A DNA stretch of 64,000 nt from Streptomyces tanashiensis (GCF_014648895.1 NZ_BMRZ01000006.1:1-64000); one strand, 5' to 3'; shown: positions 33,857-42,464, counted from the first letter of the stretch. The notes: generated by a model from the letters alone, not told the origin. Made by a program: numbers and translations.

Positions 33857-33888
33857 GAACCCCTACCGGATGCTTCCGGCAGGGGTTC
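33857..33888 (-). terminator. Stem-loop after the surface-polymer operon
   Basis: GAACCCCT-A-CCGGA / TCCGG-C-AGGGGTTC pair (8 bp, one mismatch, 5 bp) with a 4-nt loop, 14 bp past the stop codon of the ABC ATPase gene. It probably ends the seven-gene minus-strand transcript. Confidence 0.8.
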
Positions 33889-33902
33889 GCGGGTCCGGGG
33901 GA

Positions 33903-34688
33903 CTAGCGCGCGGTCTCGCGCTCGTACGCCTTGAGGACCTCGTCCGTGGGGCCGTCCATCAGGAGCTGCCCCTTCTCCAGCCAGAGCACCCGGTCGCAGG
34001 TGTCCCGGATGGACTTGTTGCTGTGGCTCACCAGGAAGACCGTGCCGGCCTCCTTGCGGAGCTCGCGGATGCGCTCCTCGGAGCGGATCTGGAACTTGCG
34101 GTCACCGGTCGCCAGCGCCTCGTCGATGAGGAGGACGTCGTGGTTCTTGGCCGCCGCGATGGCGAAGCGGAGCCGGGCGCCCATGCCGGAGGAGTACGTC
34201 CGCATCGGCAGGCTGATGAAGTCGCCCTTCTCGTTGATGCCGGAGAAGTCGACGATGTCCTCGTAGCGGGAGCGCACCTCCTCGCGGCTCATGCCCATGG
34301 CGAGGCCGCCCAGGATGACGTTGCGCTCGCCCGTGAGGTCGTTCATGAGGGCCGCGTTGACGCCCAGGAGCGACGGCTGCCCGTCGGTGTAGACCCTGCC
34401 GCTCTCGGTGGGGAGCAGACCGGCGATCGCCCGCAGGAGCGTGGACTTGCCGGAGCCGTTGGTGCCGATGAGGCCGATGGCCTCGCCCCGGTACGCGGTG
34501 AAGGTGACGCCGCGGACCGCGTGGACCTTGCGGACACCCCGGGACACCTCGGCCTTGCCGCGGCCGACGATCCGGCTGAGCGCCGCCGTGGCGCTGCCCT
34601 TGCCGCCGCCTCCGGCGTTGACCCGGTAGACGATGTGGACGTCGTCGCAGATGACGGTGGGGACGTTGCTGCGGTTCGTGTCAGCCAC
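33903..34688 (-). CDS. Polysaccharide/teichoic-acid export ABC ATPase (TagH/Wzt type)
   Basis: 261 residues. Walker A is GTNGSGKS (75-82), the signature is SSGMG (166-170) and Walker B is VLLIDE (185-190), followed by ALATGDRKF, characteristic of the Wzt/TagH subfamily. There is no C-terminal carbohydrate-binding extension, so it is the short TagH-like form. It powers the permease encoded just upstream, whose stop overlaps this GTG start by 8 nt. Confidence 0.93.
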   Translation of the reverse strand: MADTNRSNVPTVICDDVHIVYRVNAGGGGKGSATAALSRIVGRGKAEVSRGVRKVHAVRGVTFTAYRGEAIGLIGTNGSGKSTLLRAIAGLLPTESGRVYTDGQPSLLGVNAALMNDLTGERNVILGGLAMGMSREEVRSRYEDIVDFSGINEKGDFISLPMRTYSSGMGARLRFAIAAAKNHDVLLIDEALATGDRKFQIRSEERIRELRKEAGTVFLVSHSNKSIRDTCDRVLWLEKGQLLMDGPTDEVLKAYERETAR

Positions 34689-35613
34689 GGCCGTACCTCT
34701 CCTCGGCCTTCCAGAAGTAGACGAAGCCGCCGATGCCGAAGACCAGGGCCCAGCCGAGGGCGGTCATCCAGACATGGTCCGGCAGGTTGTGCGCGCTGTA
34801 GCCCTCGATGAGGGCGTACCGGATGAGGTCCATGTAGACCGCCGCCGGGTTGTACATGAGGATGTCGGCGATCCAGTCCGGCTTGTCGCGGAGCATGACC
34901 GGGATCGAGAACATGACGCCGGACGCGTACATCCAGGTGCGCATGATGAACGGCATCAGCTGGGCGAGGTCGGGCGTCTTGGCACCCATCCTGGCCACGA
35001 TCATGGCGAGTCCGATGTTGAACACGAACTGCAGGGCAAGCGCCGGGACCACGAGCAGCCAGCGCGGCGACGGGTAGCTGCCGAAGGAGACCGCGACCGC
35101 CACGAGCACGATCATCGAGAACAGCAGCTGCTGGAGCTGCTGGAGCGAGAAGGAGATCGGCAGGGTGGCGCGCGGGAAGTGCAGGGCCCGGACGAGTCCG
35201 AGGTTGCCCGAGATCGCCCGGACGCCCGCCATGACCGAGCTCTGGGTGAAGGTGAACACGAAGATGCCGGTGACGAGGAAGGGGATGTAGACGTCCTTGC
35301 TCATCCCCTGTCCCGCGCCCAGGATCAGCCCGAAGATCAGGTAGTAGACCAGGGCGTTCAGCAGGGGGGTCGCCACCTGCCACACCTGGCCGAGCTTGGC
35401 CTGGCTGTACTGCGCGGTCAGCTTGGCCGAGGAGAAGGCCAGGATGAAGTGGCGACGGCTCCACAGGTCCCGGACGTACTCGAACAGACCGGGCCGGGCG
35501 CCACTGACCGAGAGGCCGTACTTCGCGGCGAGGGCGGCCGGGGCCAGGTCCTCGCCGACGGAGGACGGAGGCGCGCTGGTCGCGACCGCTCCGCCCTGGT
35601 GTGTGTCACTCAC
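34681..35613 (-). CDS. Polysaccharide/teichoic-acid export ABC permease (TagG/Wzm type)
   Basis: 310 residues from GTG 35613. About six hydrophobic segments follow a cytoplasmic N-terminus; the first is LGQVWQVATPLLNALVYYLI, the classic ABC-2 polysaccharide exporter entry. YSQAKLG and DLIRYALIEG fit Wzm/TagG. With the ATPase it should flip or export an undecaprenyl- or lipid-linked polymer. The ribosome binding site is weak, so the start is uncertain by a few codons; a TTG further upstream is possible. Confidence 0.9.
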   Translation of the reverse strand: MSDTHQGGAVATSAPPSSVGEDLAPAALAAKYGLSVSGARPGLFEYVRDLWSRRHFILAFSSAKLTAQYSQAKLGQVWQVATPLLNALVYYLIFGLILGAGQGMSKDVYIPFLVTGIFVFTFTQSSVMAGVRAISGNLGLVRALHFPRATLPISFSLQQLQQLLFSMIVLVAVAVSFGSYPSPRWLLVVPALALQFVFNIGLAMIVARMGAKTPDLAQLMPFIMRTWMYASGVMFSIPVMLRDKPDWIADILMYNPAAVYMDLIRYALIEGYSAHNLPDHVWMTALGWALVFGIGGFVYFWKAEERYGRG

Positions 35614-35662
35614 AGTCGAAACTTTCGTGTTCAAGATGCGCGGCACGAGGGGTACCACGATG

Positions 35663-36547
35663 TCAGACGACCGGTGGACGACCCAGCCGGGTCAGCCGCC
35701 ACACCGTACGCCACCTCATGGGGCGGCGCGGTCCGCAGGGGGTCGCCCAGCCCGCGCGGAATCCGCCGAGCCACGCCTTCAGCGCGGAGAGCGAGGGCCG
35801 CCGGGCCAGGGTGAGCAGGAGCCAGACGCCGAGATAGACCGGCACCAGGGGCGCGGGCAGATTGCGACGTGCCAGCCACACTCGGTTGCGGGCCACGTTG
35901 AAGTGGTACGAGGCGTGCCGGGACGGGGCTGTGGTGGGGTGCAGCAGCACCATGTCGGAACGGTAGTCGATCATCCAGTCGGCGTCGAGCGCGCGCCAGG
36001 CGAGGTCGGTCTCCTCGTGCGCGTAGAAGAACTCGTCCGGCAGACCGCCGACTTCGGCGAAGACCTTGGTGCGGACGGCGTTGGCGCCGCCGAGGAAGGT
36101 GGTCACCCGCGAGGAGCGCATCGGATCGGCCGAGCGGAGCCGCGGCACGTGCCGGCGCTGGGTGACTCCGGTCTCCGGATCGGCGATCCGGAAGCTGATG
36201 ATGCCCAGGCGCGGGTCGGCGGTGAAGGCCTGCCGGACCAGTTCGGCGGTGTCCGTGTGGGCGAGCAGCCCGTCGTCGTCGAGGAAGAGCAGGACGTCGA
36301 CGTCGGTGCCGCCGGGACCGAAGGCCTCGATGCCGACGTTCCGGCCGCCCGGGATGCCCAGGTTCTCGGGCAGGTCGACGGTCCGCACCCAGTCGGGCAC
36401 CCCGGTGACCGGGGTGCCCTGACCGACGACGACGACCTCGACCGGGTCGCCCTCCTGCTTGGCGACCGAGTCGATCAGCGCGCGCAGGTCGTCGGGGCGG
36501 TTGCCCATCGTGATGATGACGGCACCCACCCTGAGCGGCGTACTCAC
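35663..36547 (-). CDS. Family 2 glycosyltransferase
   Basis: 294 residues from GTG 36547. The GT-A fold is seen in VGAVIITMGNRPDDLRALID, the DDDG metal site in LLFLDDDGLL, and NLGIPGGRNVG, then FLGGANAVR and YAHEETDLAWRAL as in rhamnosyltransferase-like GT2 proteins. The C-terminal VPVYLGVWLLLTLARR may touch the membrane. It should add a sugar to the lipid- or polyol-linked product of this operon. It starts 8 nt after the stop of the CDP-alcohol transferase gene. Confidence 0.9.
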   Translation of the reverse strand: MSTPLRVGAVIITMGNRPDDLRALIDSVAKQEGDPVEVVVVGQGTPVTGVPDWVRTVDLPENLGIPGGRNVGIEAFGPGGTDVDVLLFLDDDGLLAHTDTAELVRQAFTADPRLGIISFRIADPETGVTQRRHVPRLRSADPMRSSRVTTFLGGANAVRTKVFAEVGGLPDEFFYAHEETDLAWRALDADWMIDYRSDMVLLHPTTAPSRHASYHFNVARNRVWLARRNLPAPLVPVYLGVWLLLTLARRPSLSALKAWLGGFRAGWATPCGPRRPMRWRTVWRLTRLGRPPVV

Positions 36548-36555
36548 GGCCGGCC

Positions 36556-37368
36556 TCACTTCAGCCTGCTGGAGACCATGATCGACACCAGGTGCAGCAC
36601 GGTCTGGAGCAGCGCGATGCCGGCGAGGACGGCGACACCGAGCCGGGTGAAGAAGAGGTCTCCCCTGATCTGGTCCGCGATCGCCAGGACCACGATGAGC
36701 AGCGAGGCCTCGATGCCGAGGACCAGCCGGTGGAACTTGAGCGCGGCGGCGGCCCGGCGGGCCAGCGCCATGCCCGAGGAGCGCGGCTCGGACGCCGCCT
36801 CCTTGACCGGCGGCAGACCGCCCTGGTGGCGGGCGACACCGACGAGGTCGGTCTCGGCCTTGATCAGGATGGCGCCGAGGGCGGCGAGCGTGCCCAGGAA
36901 GGCCCACAGCCAGTCGATCCGGCCCGAGCCCCACAGGTCGGCGGCGCGCAGGCCGAAGCCGACGAGGACGGCCGCGTCGCACAGATAGGCGCCCACCCGG
37001 TCGAGGTACACCCCGGCGAGCGAGAACTGCTTCTTCCAGCGGGCCACCTCGCCGTCGACGCAGTCGAGCAGCAGGTAGAGCTGGACCATGAGCGCGCCCA
37101 GCAGCGCTCCGGGGATCCCGGGCACCAGCAGGGCCGGTGCGGCCAGGACGCCCGCGAGCGTCATGACGTAGGTGAGCTGGTTCGGCGTGACCTTGGTGCC
37201 GACGAGCTGACGGGTGATCCTGAGCGAGATCTCCCGCATGTAGAGCCGGCCGCCCCAGTGCTCACCGCTCCGCCGGTCCTTCACACCCGGGGGGTGGACG
37301 ACCGGGCGGAGCTCGGCGACGGTCGGCTTCCGCACGGGACGGAGCTCAGCTACCGATGGATTTGGCAT
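36556..37368 (-). CDS. CDP-alcohol phosphatidyltransferase family protein (variant motif)
   Basis: 270 residues, several membrane segments. The family motif appears as DCVDGEVAR, then GVYLDRVGAYLCD: the first three aspartates of D(x)2DG(x)2AR(x)8G(x)3D(x)3D are present but the fourth is Ala, with an Asp four residues later. MREISLRITRQLVGTKVTPN precedes it. It transfers a phospho-alcohol from CDP to an acceptor. The N-terminus has a small duplication (SVAELRPV, TVAELRPV). Its first 23 nt overlap the end of the dehydrogenase gene. Confidence 0.9.
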   Translation of the reverse strand: MPNPSVAELRPVRKPTVAELRPVVHPPGVKDRRSGEHWGGRLYMREISLRITRQLVGTKVTPNQLTYVMTLAGVLAAPALLVPGIPGALLGALMVQLYLLLDCVDGEVARWKKQFSLAGVYLDRVGAYLCDAAVLVGFGLRAADLWGSGRIDWLWAFLGTLAALGAILIKAETDLVGVARHQGGLPPVKEAASEPRSSGMALARRAAAALKFHRLVLGIEASLLIVVLAIADQIRGDLFFTRLGVAVLAGIALLQTVLHLVSIMVSSRLK

Positions 37369-38407
37369 AGTCGGCGTACGCGTCCCTGATCTCGTCGTCG
37401 GACAGGTCGAGGTGTTCGAGGATGGTGAAGCGGCCCGGCCGGGTCTGCGGGGCGAAGGACACCGCCTGGACGAACTCGTCCACGGTGAAGCCCATCTCCT
37501 CCGGCAGGACGGGAAGTCCGTGCCGGCGCAGGGTCTCGACCATCAGCGCGGATCCGCCGCGGTCGCCGCGCAGGTGCATGGCGAAGGCCGCGCCGAGACC
37601 GCACTGCTCGCCGTGGCTGGCGGCGCGGGCCGGGAAGAGCAGGTCGAAGGCGTGGCTGATCTCGTGGCAGGCGCCCGAGGAGGGGCGGCTGTCACCGCTG
37701 ATCGACATGGCGATGCCGGACATCACCAGGCCCTCGGAGAGCGTGACGAGGAAGTCGTCGTCGCCGACGCCGCCGGGGTGGCGGAGCACGGCCTCGCCGG
37801 CGCTGCGGGCCATGGCGGCCGCGAGGCCGTCGACCTTCTCGCCGGTCTCGCGGTGCGAGAGCTCCCAGTCCGCGATGGCGGAGAGGTTGGAGATCGCGTC
37901 GCCGATGCCGGAGCGGACGTACCGCACGGGGGCGTCCCGGATCACGTCGAGGTCGATGACCAGCGCGATCGGGGTGGGCACCCCGTAGGAGCCGCGCCCG
38001 TTGTCGTTGTCCAGCGTGGAGATCGGCGAGCAGATCCCGTCGTGCGACAGGTTGGTGGCGATGGCCACCAGCGGCAGCCCGACCCGGGCCGCCGCGTACT
38101 TCGTCACGTCGATGATCTTGCCGCCGCCGAGGGCGACCACGGCGTCGTACCGCTTGCCGCGCATGGCGTCGGCGAGCTTCACGGCCTCGTCGATCGTGCC
38201 GCCCGAGACCGGGTACCAGTCGGCGCCGGGCAGCTCGGGGGCGAAGTGGTCACGCAGCTTGAGGCCCGAGCCGCCGCTGATGGCGACGGCGATCTTGCCG
38301 TTGCTGGAGATCCGCTGGTCCGCGAGGAGCGCGGACAGGTCGTCCAGCGCTCCCCTGCGGATGTCGACGACGACCGGCGAAGGGATCAGCCGGGTCAGTA
38401 CTGGCAC
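37346..38407 (-). CDS. Iron-containing alcohol dehydrogenase, glycerol-1-phosphate-dehydrogenase-like
   Basis: 353 residues from GTG 38407. GGGKIIDVTKYAA is the NAD(P)-binding signature, and SGACHEISHAFD with SHGEQCG provides the metal histidines. The arrangement resembles G1P dehydrogenase/AraM and 3-dehydroquinate-synthase-like proteins more than ordinary type III alcohol dehydrogenases. In this operon it likely makes a polyol phosphate (for example sn-glycerol-1-phosphate) that the nucleotidyltransferase activates and a CDP-alcohol transferase uses. That role is inferred. Confidence 0.87.
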   Translation of the reverse strand: MPVLTRLIPSPVVVDIRRGALDDLSALLADQRISSNGKIAVAISGGSGLKLRDHFAPELPGADWYPVSGGTIDEAVKLADAMRGKRYDAVVALGGGKIIDVTKYAAARVGLPLVAIATNLSHDGICSPISTLDNDNGRGSYGVPTPIALVIDLDVIRDAPVRYVRSGIGDAISNLSAIADWELSHRETGEKVDGLAAAMARSAGEAVLRHPGGVGDDDFLVTLSEGLVMSGIAMSISGDSRPSSGACHEISHAFDLLFPARAASHGEQCGLGAAFAMHLRGDRGGSALMVETLRRHGLPVLPEEMGFTVDEFVQAVSFAPQTRPGRFTILEHLDLSDDEIRDAYADYAKSIGS

Positions 38408-39147
38408 GCGATCTCACGGCCCTTCGCGAGGTCGTCGTGGTTGTCGATCTCGACCCACTTGACGTCGCCGATGGGGGCCACGTCGACGGTGAAGCCGCGG
38501 TTGACCAGCTCCTGGTAGCCGTCCTCGTAGTAGAGGTCGGGGTCGCGCTCGAAGGTGGCCTTGAGGGCGTCGGCGAGCTCCTCGGCGGCCTCGGCCTCGA
38601 TGAGGGTGACGCCGATGTACTCGCCGGTGGCGGTGGCCGGGTCCATGAGCTTGGTGATGCGCTGGACGCCCTTGCCCTCGGCGGTGATGACCTTCATCTC
38701 CTCGTCGGCGAGGTTCTTCACCGTGTCGAGGGCGAGGATGATCTTCTGGCCGTTGCCGCGGGCGGCGAGGAGGGTCTTCTCGACGGAGACCGGGTGGACG
38801 GTGTCGCCGTTGGCGAGGATCACACCGCGCTTGAGGACCTCACGGGCGCACCACAGGGAGTAGGCGTTGTTCCACTCCTCGGCCTTGTCGTTGTCGACGA
38901 GGGTGATCTTGAGGCCGTACTTGGCCTCCAGGGCGTCCTTGCGGTCGTAGACGGCCTCCTTGCGGTAGCCGACGACGATGGCGACCTCGGTGAGGCCGAT
39001 CTCGGCGAAGTTCTTGAGCGTGCCGTCGAGGATGGTCAGCTCGTTCTCGGTGCCCTCGCCGGACACGGGCACGAGGGCCTTCGGAAGCGTCTCGGTGTAG
39101 GGGCGCAGACGCCGTCCGGCACCGGCTGCCAGTACGAGGCCGATCAT
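38395..39147 (-). CDS. Sugar/polyol-phosphate nucleotidyltransferase
   Basis: 250 residues. MIGLVLAAGAGRRLRPYTET followed by LPKAL is the NTP-transferase loop; ILANGDTVH is the metal site, and YIGVTLIEAEAAEEL, LYYEDGYQEL and VKWVEIDNHDDL complete the LicC/inositol-1-phosphate cytidylyltransferase-like pattern. It probably transfers a cytidylyl group to a phosphate made by the adjacent dehydrogenase. It overlaps the DUF5941 stop by 4 nt (ATGA) and the next start by 13 nt. Confidence 0.87.
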   Translation of the reverse strand: MIGLVLAAGAGRRLRPYTETLPKALVPVSGEGTENELTILDGTLKNFAEIGLTEVAIVVGYRKEAVYDRKDALEAKYGLKITLVDNDKAEEWNNAYSLWCAREVLKRGVILANGDTVHPVSVEKTLLAARGNGQKIILALDTVKNLADEEMKVITAEGKGVQRITKLMDPATATGEYIGVTLIEAEAAEELADALKATFERDPDLYYEDGYQELVNRGFTVDVAPIGDVKWVEIDNHDDLAKGREIACQY

Positions 39148-40961
39148 GCTGTTTCTCCTTCGTCGTGAACGGCGGGTGCTCCGGAGGAGACCCAGAAGCG
39201 GATGGACTCCACGAGCACCACCAGTGCGACGGCGACCGCGAGCGCGGTCAGTGCCAGGGTGAAGTCGTCGCCGCGGTCCGCCAGCAGGGCGGCGAGGACG
39301 GTCACCAGGAGCGTGCGCCCCTCGTGTCCGCCGGTGACGCGCACCAGCCAGGCGGGCGGCGCGCCGGTGCCGCCGCGGATGCGGTACACCGTGTCGTAGT
39401 GATGGTAGGCGACCGCCGCGACCAGCCCGAATGCGGCGGGCAGGGCGTGCGGGGAGTCGGAGCGGGCCGCGAGGACGAGGACGGTGGTGTACTCGGCGGC
39501 ACGGAAGAGCGGGGGGACCAGCCAGTCGAGGGCGCCCTTGAGGGGGCGGGCGACGGCGGCGCCGGCGAACATCACGTACAGGGCCGCGGCGACGACGGTC
39601 CCGCGGTCCCCGAAGGGGCGGCCGAGGACCGCGGGGATCAACACGCCCGCCGCGACGAAGGCGAGGACGAACCCGGGGAGCATCTGGAGTCCGGCGCGGC
39701 CGAAGATCCGGCCCGCGATCCCGGCCAGCGGGCCCGAGTCCGCGAGGTCGGCCAGTGCCTGGGCCGCCCGGTCGGTCCGCTTCGCCTTGCGGGTCAGGGA
39801 GCGCAGGACGCGGCCGGCCGTGGTGTAGCAGGCGCCGAAGGCGCAGCCGACGATCAGCGCCCAGAAGACGATCCGGGGGCTGGTGAAGGCGGTGAGGACG
39901 GCGATCATCGCCCAGCGCTCGCCGATCGGCAGGATGATCATGCGGCGGGCCCAGACCGTCCAGCCGACGCTGTCGAGCCGGTTGGAGAGGGAGGCCGTGG
40001 GGCTCGTGTTGGCCGTCGCGTCGTGGTTGGCCTCGTTGAACGAGAAGTCCACGACGTGCCGGCAGGTCATGAGGACCATGGCGCCGAGCGCGAGGGCCCA
40101 GACGTCGTCGCCGTTGCGGGCGGCGCCGAGGGCGAGGCCCGCGTAGAAGGCGTACTCCTTGGCCCGGTCGAAGGTGGCGTCGAGCCAGGCGCCCATCGTC
40201 GAGTACTTGAGCGCGTAGCGGGCGAGCTGCCCGTCCGTGCAGTCGAGGACGAAGGAGACCAGCAGCAGGACGCCGGCGGCGATGTAGCCGCCGCGCTCGC
40301 CGGTCGCCGCGCAGCCGGCCGCGATCAGGGCGGTGAGCAGCGAGGCGGTGGTGACCTGGTTGGGGGTCAGTCCGCGGCGCGCGCACCAGCGGGCGATGTA
40401 GCGCGAGTACGGACTGATGAAGAAGGTGGTGAAGAAGCCGTCGTGCGCCTTGACGGCTGAGCGCAGGCGTACGGCCTCGTCGTCGACGGCGTCCACGGCG
40501 GCGCGGGCCTCGTGGCGGGCCTCCGCGTCGGTGGGCACGGTGGCGACGAGGGTGCCGAGCTGGGGCCGGTGCACGGCGACGCCGTCGGCGTCGAGGGCCT
40601 CGGCGAGCGAGTCGGTGAGGCCGTCGGTGAGCGTGCCGGCTCCGGCGCCGGTCCCGGAGGTCGCGGAGACCGCGTCCAGGGCGCGGGCGAGCGCGGGGCG
40701 GGCCTCGCGCTGCGCGGTGAGCGCGCCGGGGGCGGCGGCCGCGGGGAAGCGGGGGTCGGTCAGGGTGAGGCGCAGCGCGTGCAGGTGGCCGACGAACCGG
40801 GGGTCGACGAGCGCGACGCGCTCGCCCGCCGGGACGGCGGCCAGCAGGGCGCCGGCCTCCTCGGCGCCGGAGGCGATCCGGACGTCGAAGCCGAGCGACC
40901 GCAGATCACCGTCGAGCGAGGATCCGGGTGCCGGCGGGCCGGTGAGGATGGCGGTCGACAG
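39144..40961 (-). CDS. DUF5941-type CDP-alcohol phosphatidyltransferase, probable CTG start
   Basis: 605 residues if started at CTG 40961. The frame is open from a stop just upstream of 40961 to 39144 with no ATG/GTG before codon 130. AAGGAG sits 9 nt before CTG, and the encoded STAILTGPPAPGSSLDGDLR continues with protein-like sequence (ERVALVDPRFVGHLHALR). The C-terminal 470 residues hold DCTDGQLAR, then GAWLDATFD, the complete CDP-alcohol phosphotransferase motif, and about ten membrane segments. An internal GTG at 40574 is the alternative start. It heads the surface-polymer operon. Confidence 0.82.
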   Translation of the reverse strand: MSTAILTGPPAPGSSLDGDLRSLGFDVRIASGAEEAGALLAAVPAGERVALVDPRFVGHLHALRLTLTDPRFPAAAAPGALTAQREARPALARALDAVSATSGTGAGAGTLTDGLTDSLAEALDADGVAVHRPQLGTLVATVPTDAEARHEARAAVDAVDDEAVRLRSAVKAHDGFFTTFFISPYSRYIARWCARRGLTPNQVTTASLLTALIAAGCAATGERGGYIAAGVLLLVSFVLDCTDGQLARYALKYSTMGAWLDATFDRAKEYAFYAGLALGAARNGDDVWALALGAMVLMTCRHVVDFSFNEANHDATANTSPTASLSNRLDSVGWTVWARRMIILPIGERWAMIAVLTAFTSPRIVFWALIVGCAFGACYTTAGRVLRSLTRKAKRTDRAAQALADLADSGPLAGIAGRIFGRAGLQMLPGFVLAFVAAGVLIPAVLGRPFGDRGTVVAAALYVMFAGAAVARPLKGALDWLVPPLFRAAEYTTVLVLAARSDSPHALPAAFGLVAAVAYHHYDTVYRIRGGTGAPPAWLVRVTGGHEGRTLLVTVLAALLADRGDDFTLALTALAVAVALVVLVESIRFWVSSGAPAVHDEGETA

Positions 40962-41349
40962 ACGAACTCACTCCTTGGAGCTGACGGAGGGGCCGGCGGG
41001 GCCATGGCGGCCCCGGCGCGGCGGTGCGGCCCGGCACCGGGCGGCGACACGTCGGCTGAGGCTATCGGATGAACGGAAGGCGAGTTCACCGAGGCTTCTC
41101 CGGCAGGACTCCCCCGGGACCGTCCGTGTCCGTCCGGGTGCGCCGCGTCCTGTGGAGATCATCATGGGCGATCGGCGGCCCACCCCACAAACCCCGTTCC
41201 GGGAGGCCGGTGGCCGGATCCCCCCGATCGGACGTCGTCGCAGGTCAGAGCATATGACAACGGTGTTCAGTACCGTGTTGCACATACCCCCCACCCGTAG
41301 TTCACTTGCGAATCGGGGCACACACACGACACGACCGGGAGGCCTTGTC
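40962..41349. other. 388-bp divergent intergenic region
   Basis: It separates the surface-polymer operon (minus, from 40961) and the cation exporter (plus, from 41350), so it must hold both promoters. An imperfect inverted repeat of ATATG...CATA and AACGGT...ACCGT type lies at 41251-41287, about 65 bp upstream of the exporter start. No gene is convincing here. Confidence 0.5.
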
Positions 41350-42291
41350 ATGGGGGCTGGACACGACCACGGGCACAGCCACGGCGGCCCGCCGCCGACG
41401 GGTACGGCGGGCGCCGCGTACAGGAACCGACTGCGGATCGCGCTCGGCATCACGCTCTCCGTGATGGTGATCGAGATCATCGGCGGCCTGGTCGCCGACT
41501 CGCTCGCGCTGATCGCCGACGCGGCGCACATGGCGACCGACGCCGTCGGCCTCGCGATGGCGCTCCTCGCGATCCACTTCGCGAACCGGCCGCCCTCGGG
41601 GAACCGCACGTTCGGGTTCGCCCGGGCCGAGATCCTGGCGGCGCTCGCCAACTGCCTGCTGCTCCTCGTCGTCGGCGGCTACGTGCTGTACGAGGCGGTC
41701 CAGCGGTTCCTGGAGCCGGCCGAGACCAAGGGCGGTCTGGCGATCGCCTTCGCCGCGGTCGGCCTGGTGGCCAACGTGATCTCGCTGTCGCTGCTCATGC
41801 GGGGCCAGAAGGAGAGCCTCAACGTGCGCGGGGCGTATCTGGAGGTGCTCGCGGACGCGCTGGGCTCGGTCACCGTGATCGTCGCCTCCGGGATCATCCT
41901 GGCGACGGGCTGGCAGTACGCCGACCCGATCGCCTCGATCCTGATCGGCCTGATGATCGTGCCCCGTACGCTCAAGCTGCTGCGCGAGACCCTGGACGTG
42001 CTCCTGGAGGCGGCCCCCAAGGGCGTCGACATGGCGGAGGTACGGGCGCACATCCTGGCCCTGCCGGGCGTCGAGGACGTGCACGACCTGCACGCCTGGA
42101 CGATCACCTCGGGGATGCCGGTGCTCTCCGCGCACGTGGTCGTCGACCAGGGCGCGCTGGACTCGGTCGGGCACGAGAAGATGCTGCACGACCTCCAGGG
42201 CTGCCTGGGCTCGCACTTCGACGTGGAGCACTGCACCTTCCAGCTGGAGCCCGCCGGGCACGCGGAGCACGAGGCGAAGCTCTGCCTCTGA
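41350..42291 (+). CDS. Cation diffusion facilitator (CzcD-like) metal exporter
   Basis: 313 residues, six membrane segments. The N-terminal HDHGHSHGG is a His-rich metal loop. Metal sites: HMATD (His60, Asp64) and EVLAD (Glu164, Asp168) in the second and fifth helices; Glu in place of His at the second site matches CzcD of Cupriavidus. The cytoplasmic C-terminal domain has VEDVHDLHAWTITSG. It should export Zn/Co/Cd. ATG 41350 is the first well-placed start. Confidence 0.92.
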   Translation: MGAGHDHGHSHGGPPPTGTAGAAYRNRLRIALGITLSVMVIEIIGGLVADSLALIADAAHMATDAVGLAMALLAIHFANRPPSGNRTFGFARAEILAALANCLLLLVVGGYVLYEAVQRFLEPAETKGGLAIAFAAVGLVANVISLSLLMRGQKESLNVRGAYLEVLADALGSVTVIVASGIILATGWQYADPIASILIGLMIVPRTLKLLRETLDVLLEAAPKGVDMAEVRAHILALPGVEDVHDLHAWTITSGMPVLSAHVVVDQGALDSVGHEKMLHDLQGCLGSHFDVEHCTFQLEPAGHAEHEAKLCL

Positions 42292-42309
42292 GCGGCTCCG
42301 CCCCGGGAG

Positions 42310-42335
42310 CCCGGGGAGCGGATGCCCTCCCCGGG
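42310..42335 (+). terminator. 9-bp stem-loop after the cation exporter
   Basis: CCCGGGGAG (42310-42318) pairs with CTCCCCGGG (42327-42335) over an 8-nt loop, about 19 bp after the exporter stop codon. Confidence 0.7.
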
Positions 42336-42392
42336 CCGACCGCCACCTGTTAGTCTTTTCGTACGAACACGTGTGGAGAGGAGCTGAGGTTG

Positions 42393-42464
42393 ATGACCGT
42401 CGCGATGGAGGCTGCCCAGTGCGGCAGCGCCCGGTCGTCCCTCAGCCTCCGGGTCTCCGGCTGA
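42393..42464 (+). CDS. Candidate 23-residue leader ORF
   Basis: ATG 42393 encodes MTVAMEAAQCGSARSSLSLR plus VSG and stops at 42464, 70 nt before the methyltransferase fusion. AGGAG lies 9 nt upstream and GAGG 3 nt upstream. Upstream is a 10-bp palindrome TTCGTACGAA (42358-42367). It could be a regulatory leader peptide; I do not recognise it as one of the annotated Streptomyces leader families. Confidence 0.45.
   Translation: MTVAMEAAQCGSARSSLSLRVSG

Noticed and set aside
42358..42380. Possible LexA SOS box (CGAACACGTGT) upstream of the methyltransferase fusion
   Set aside because: Only the left half matches CGAAC-N4-GTTCG; the right half is GTGGA rather than GTTCG.
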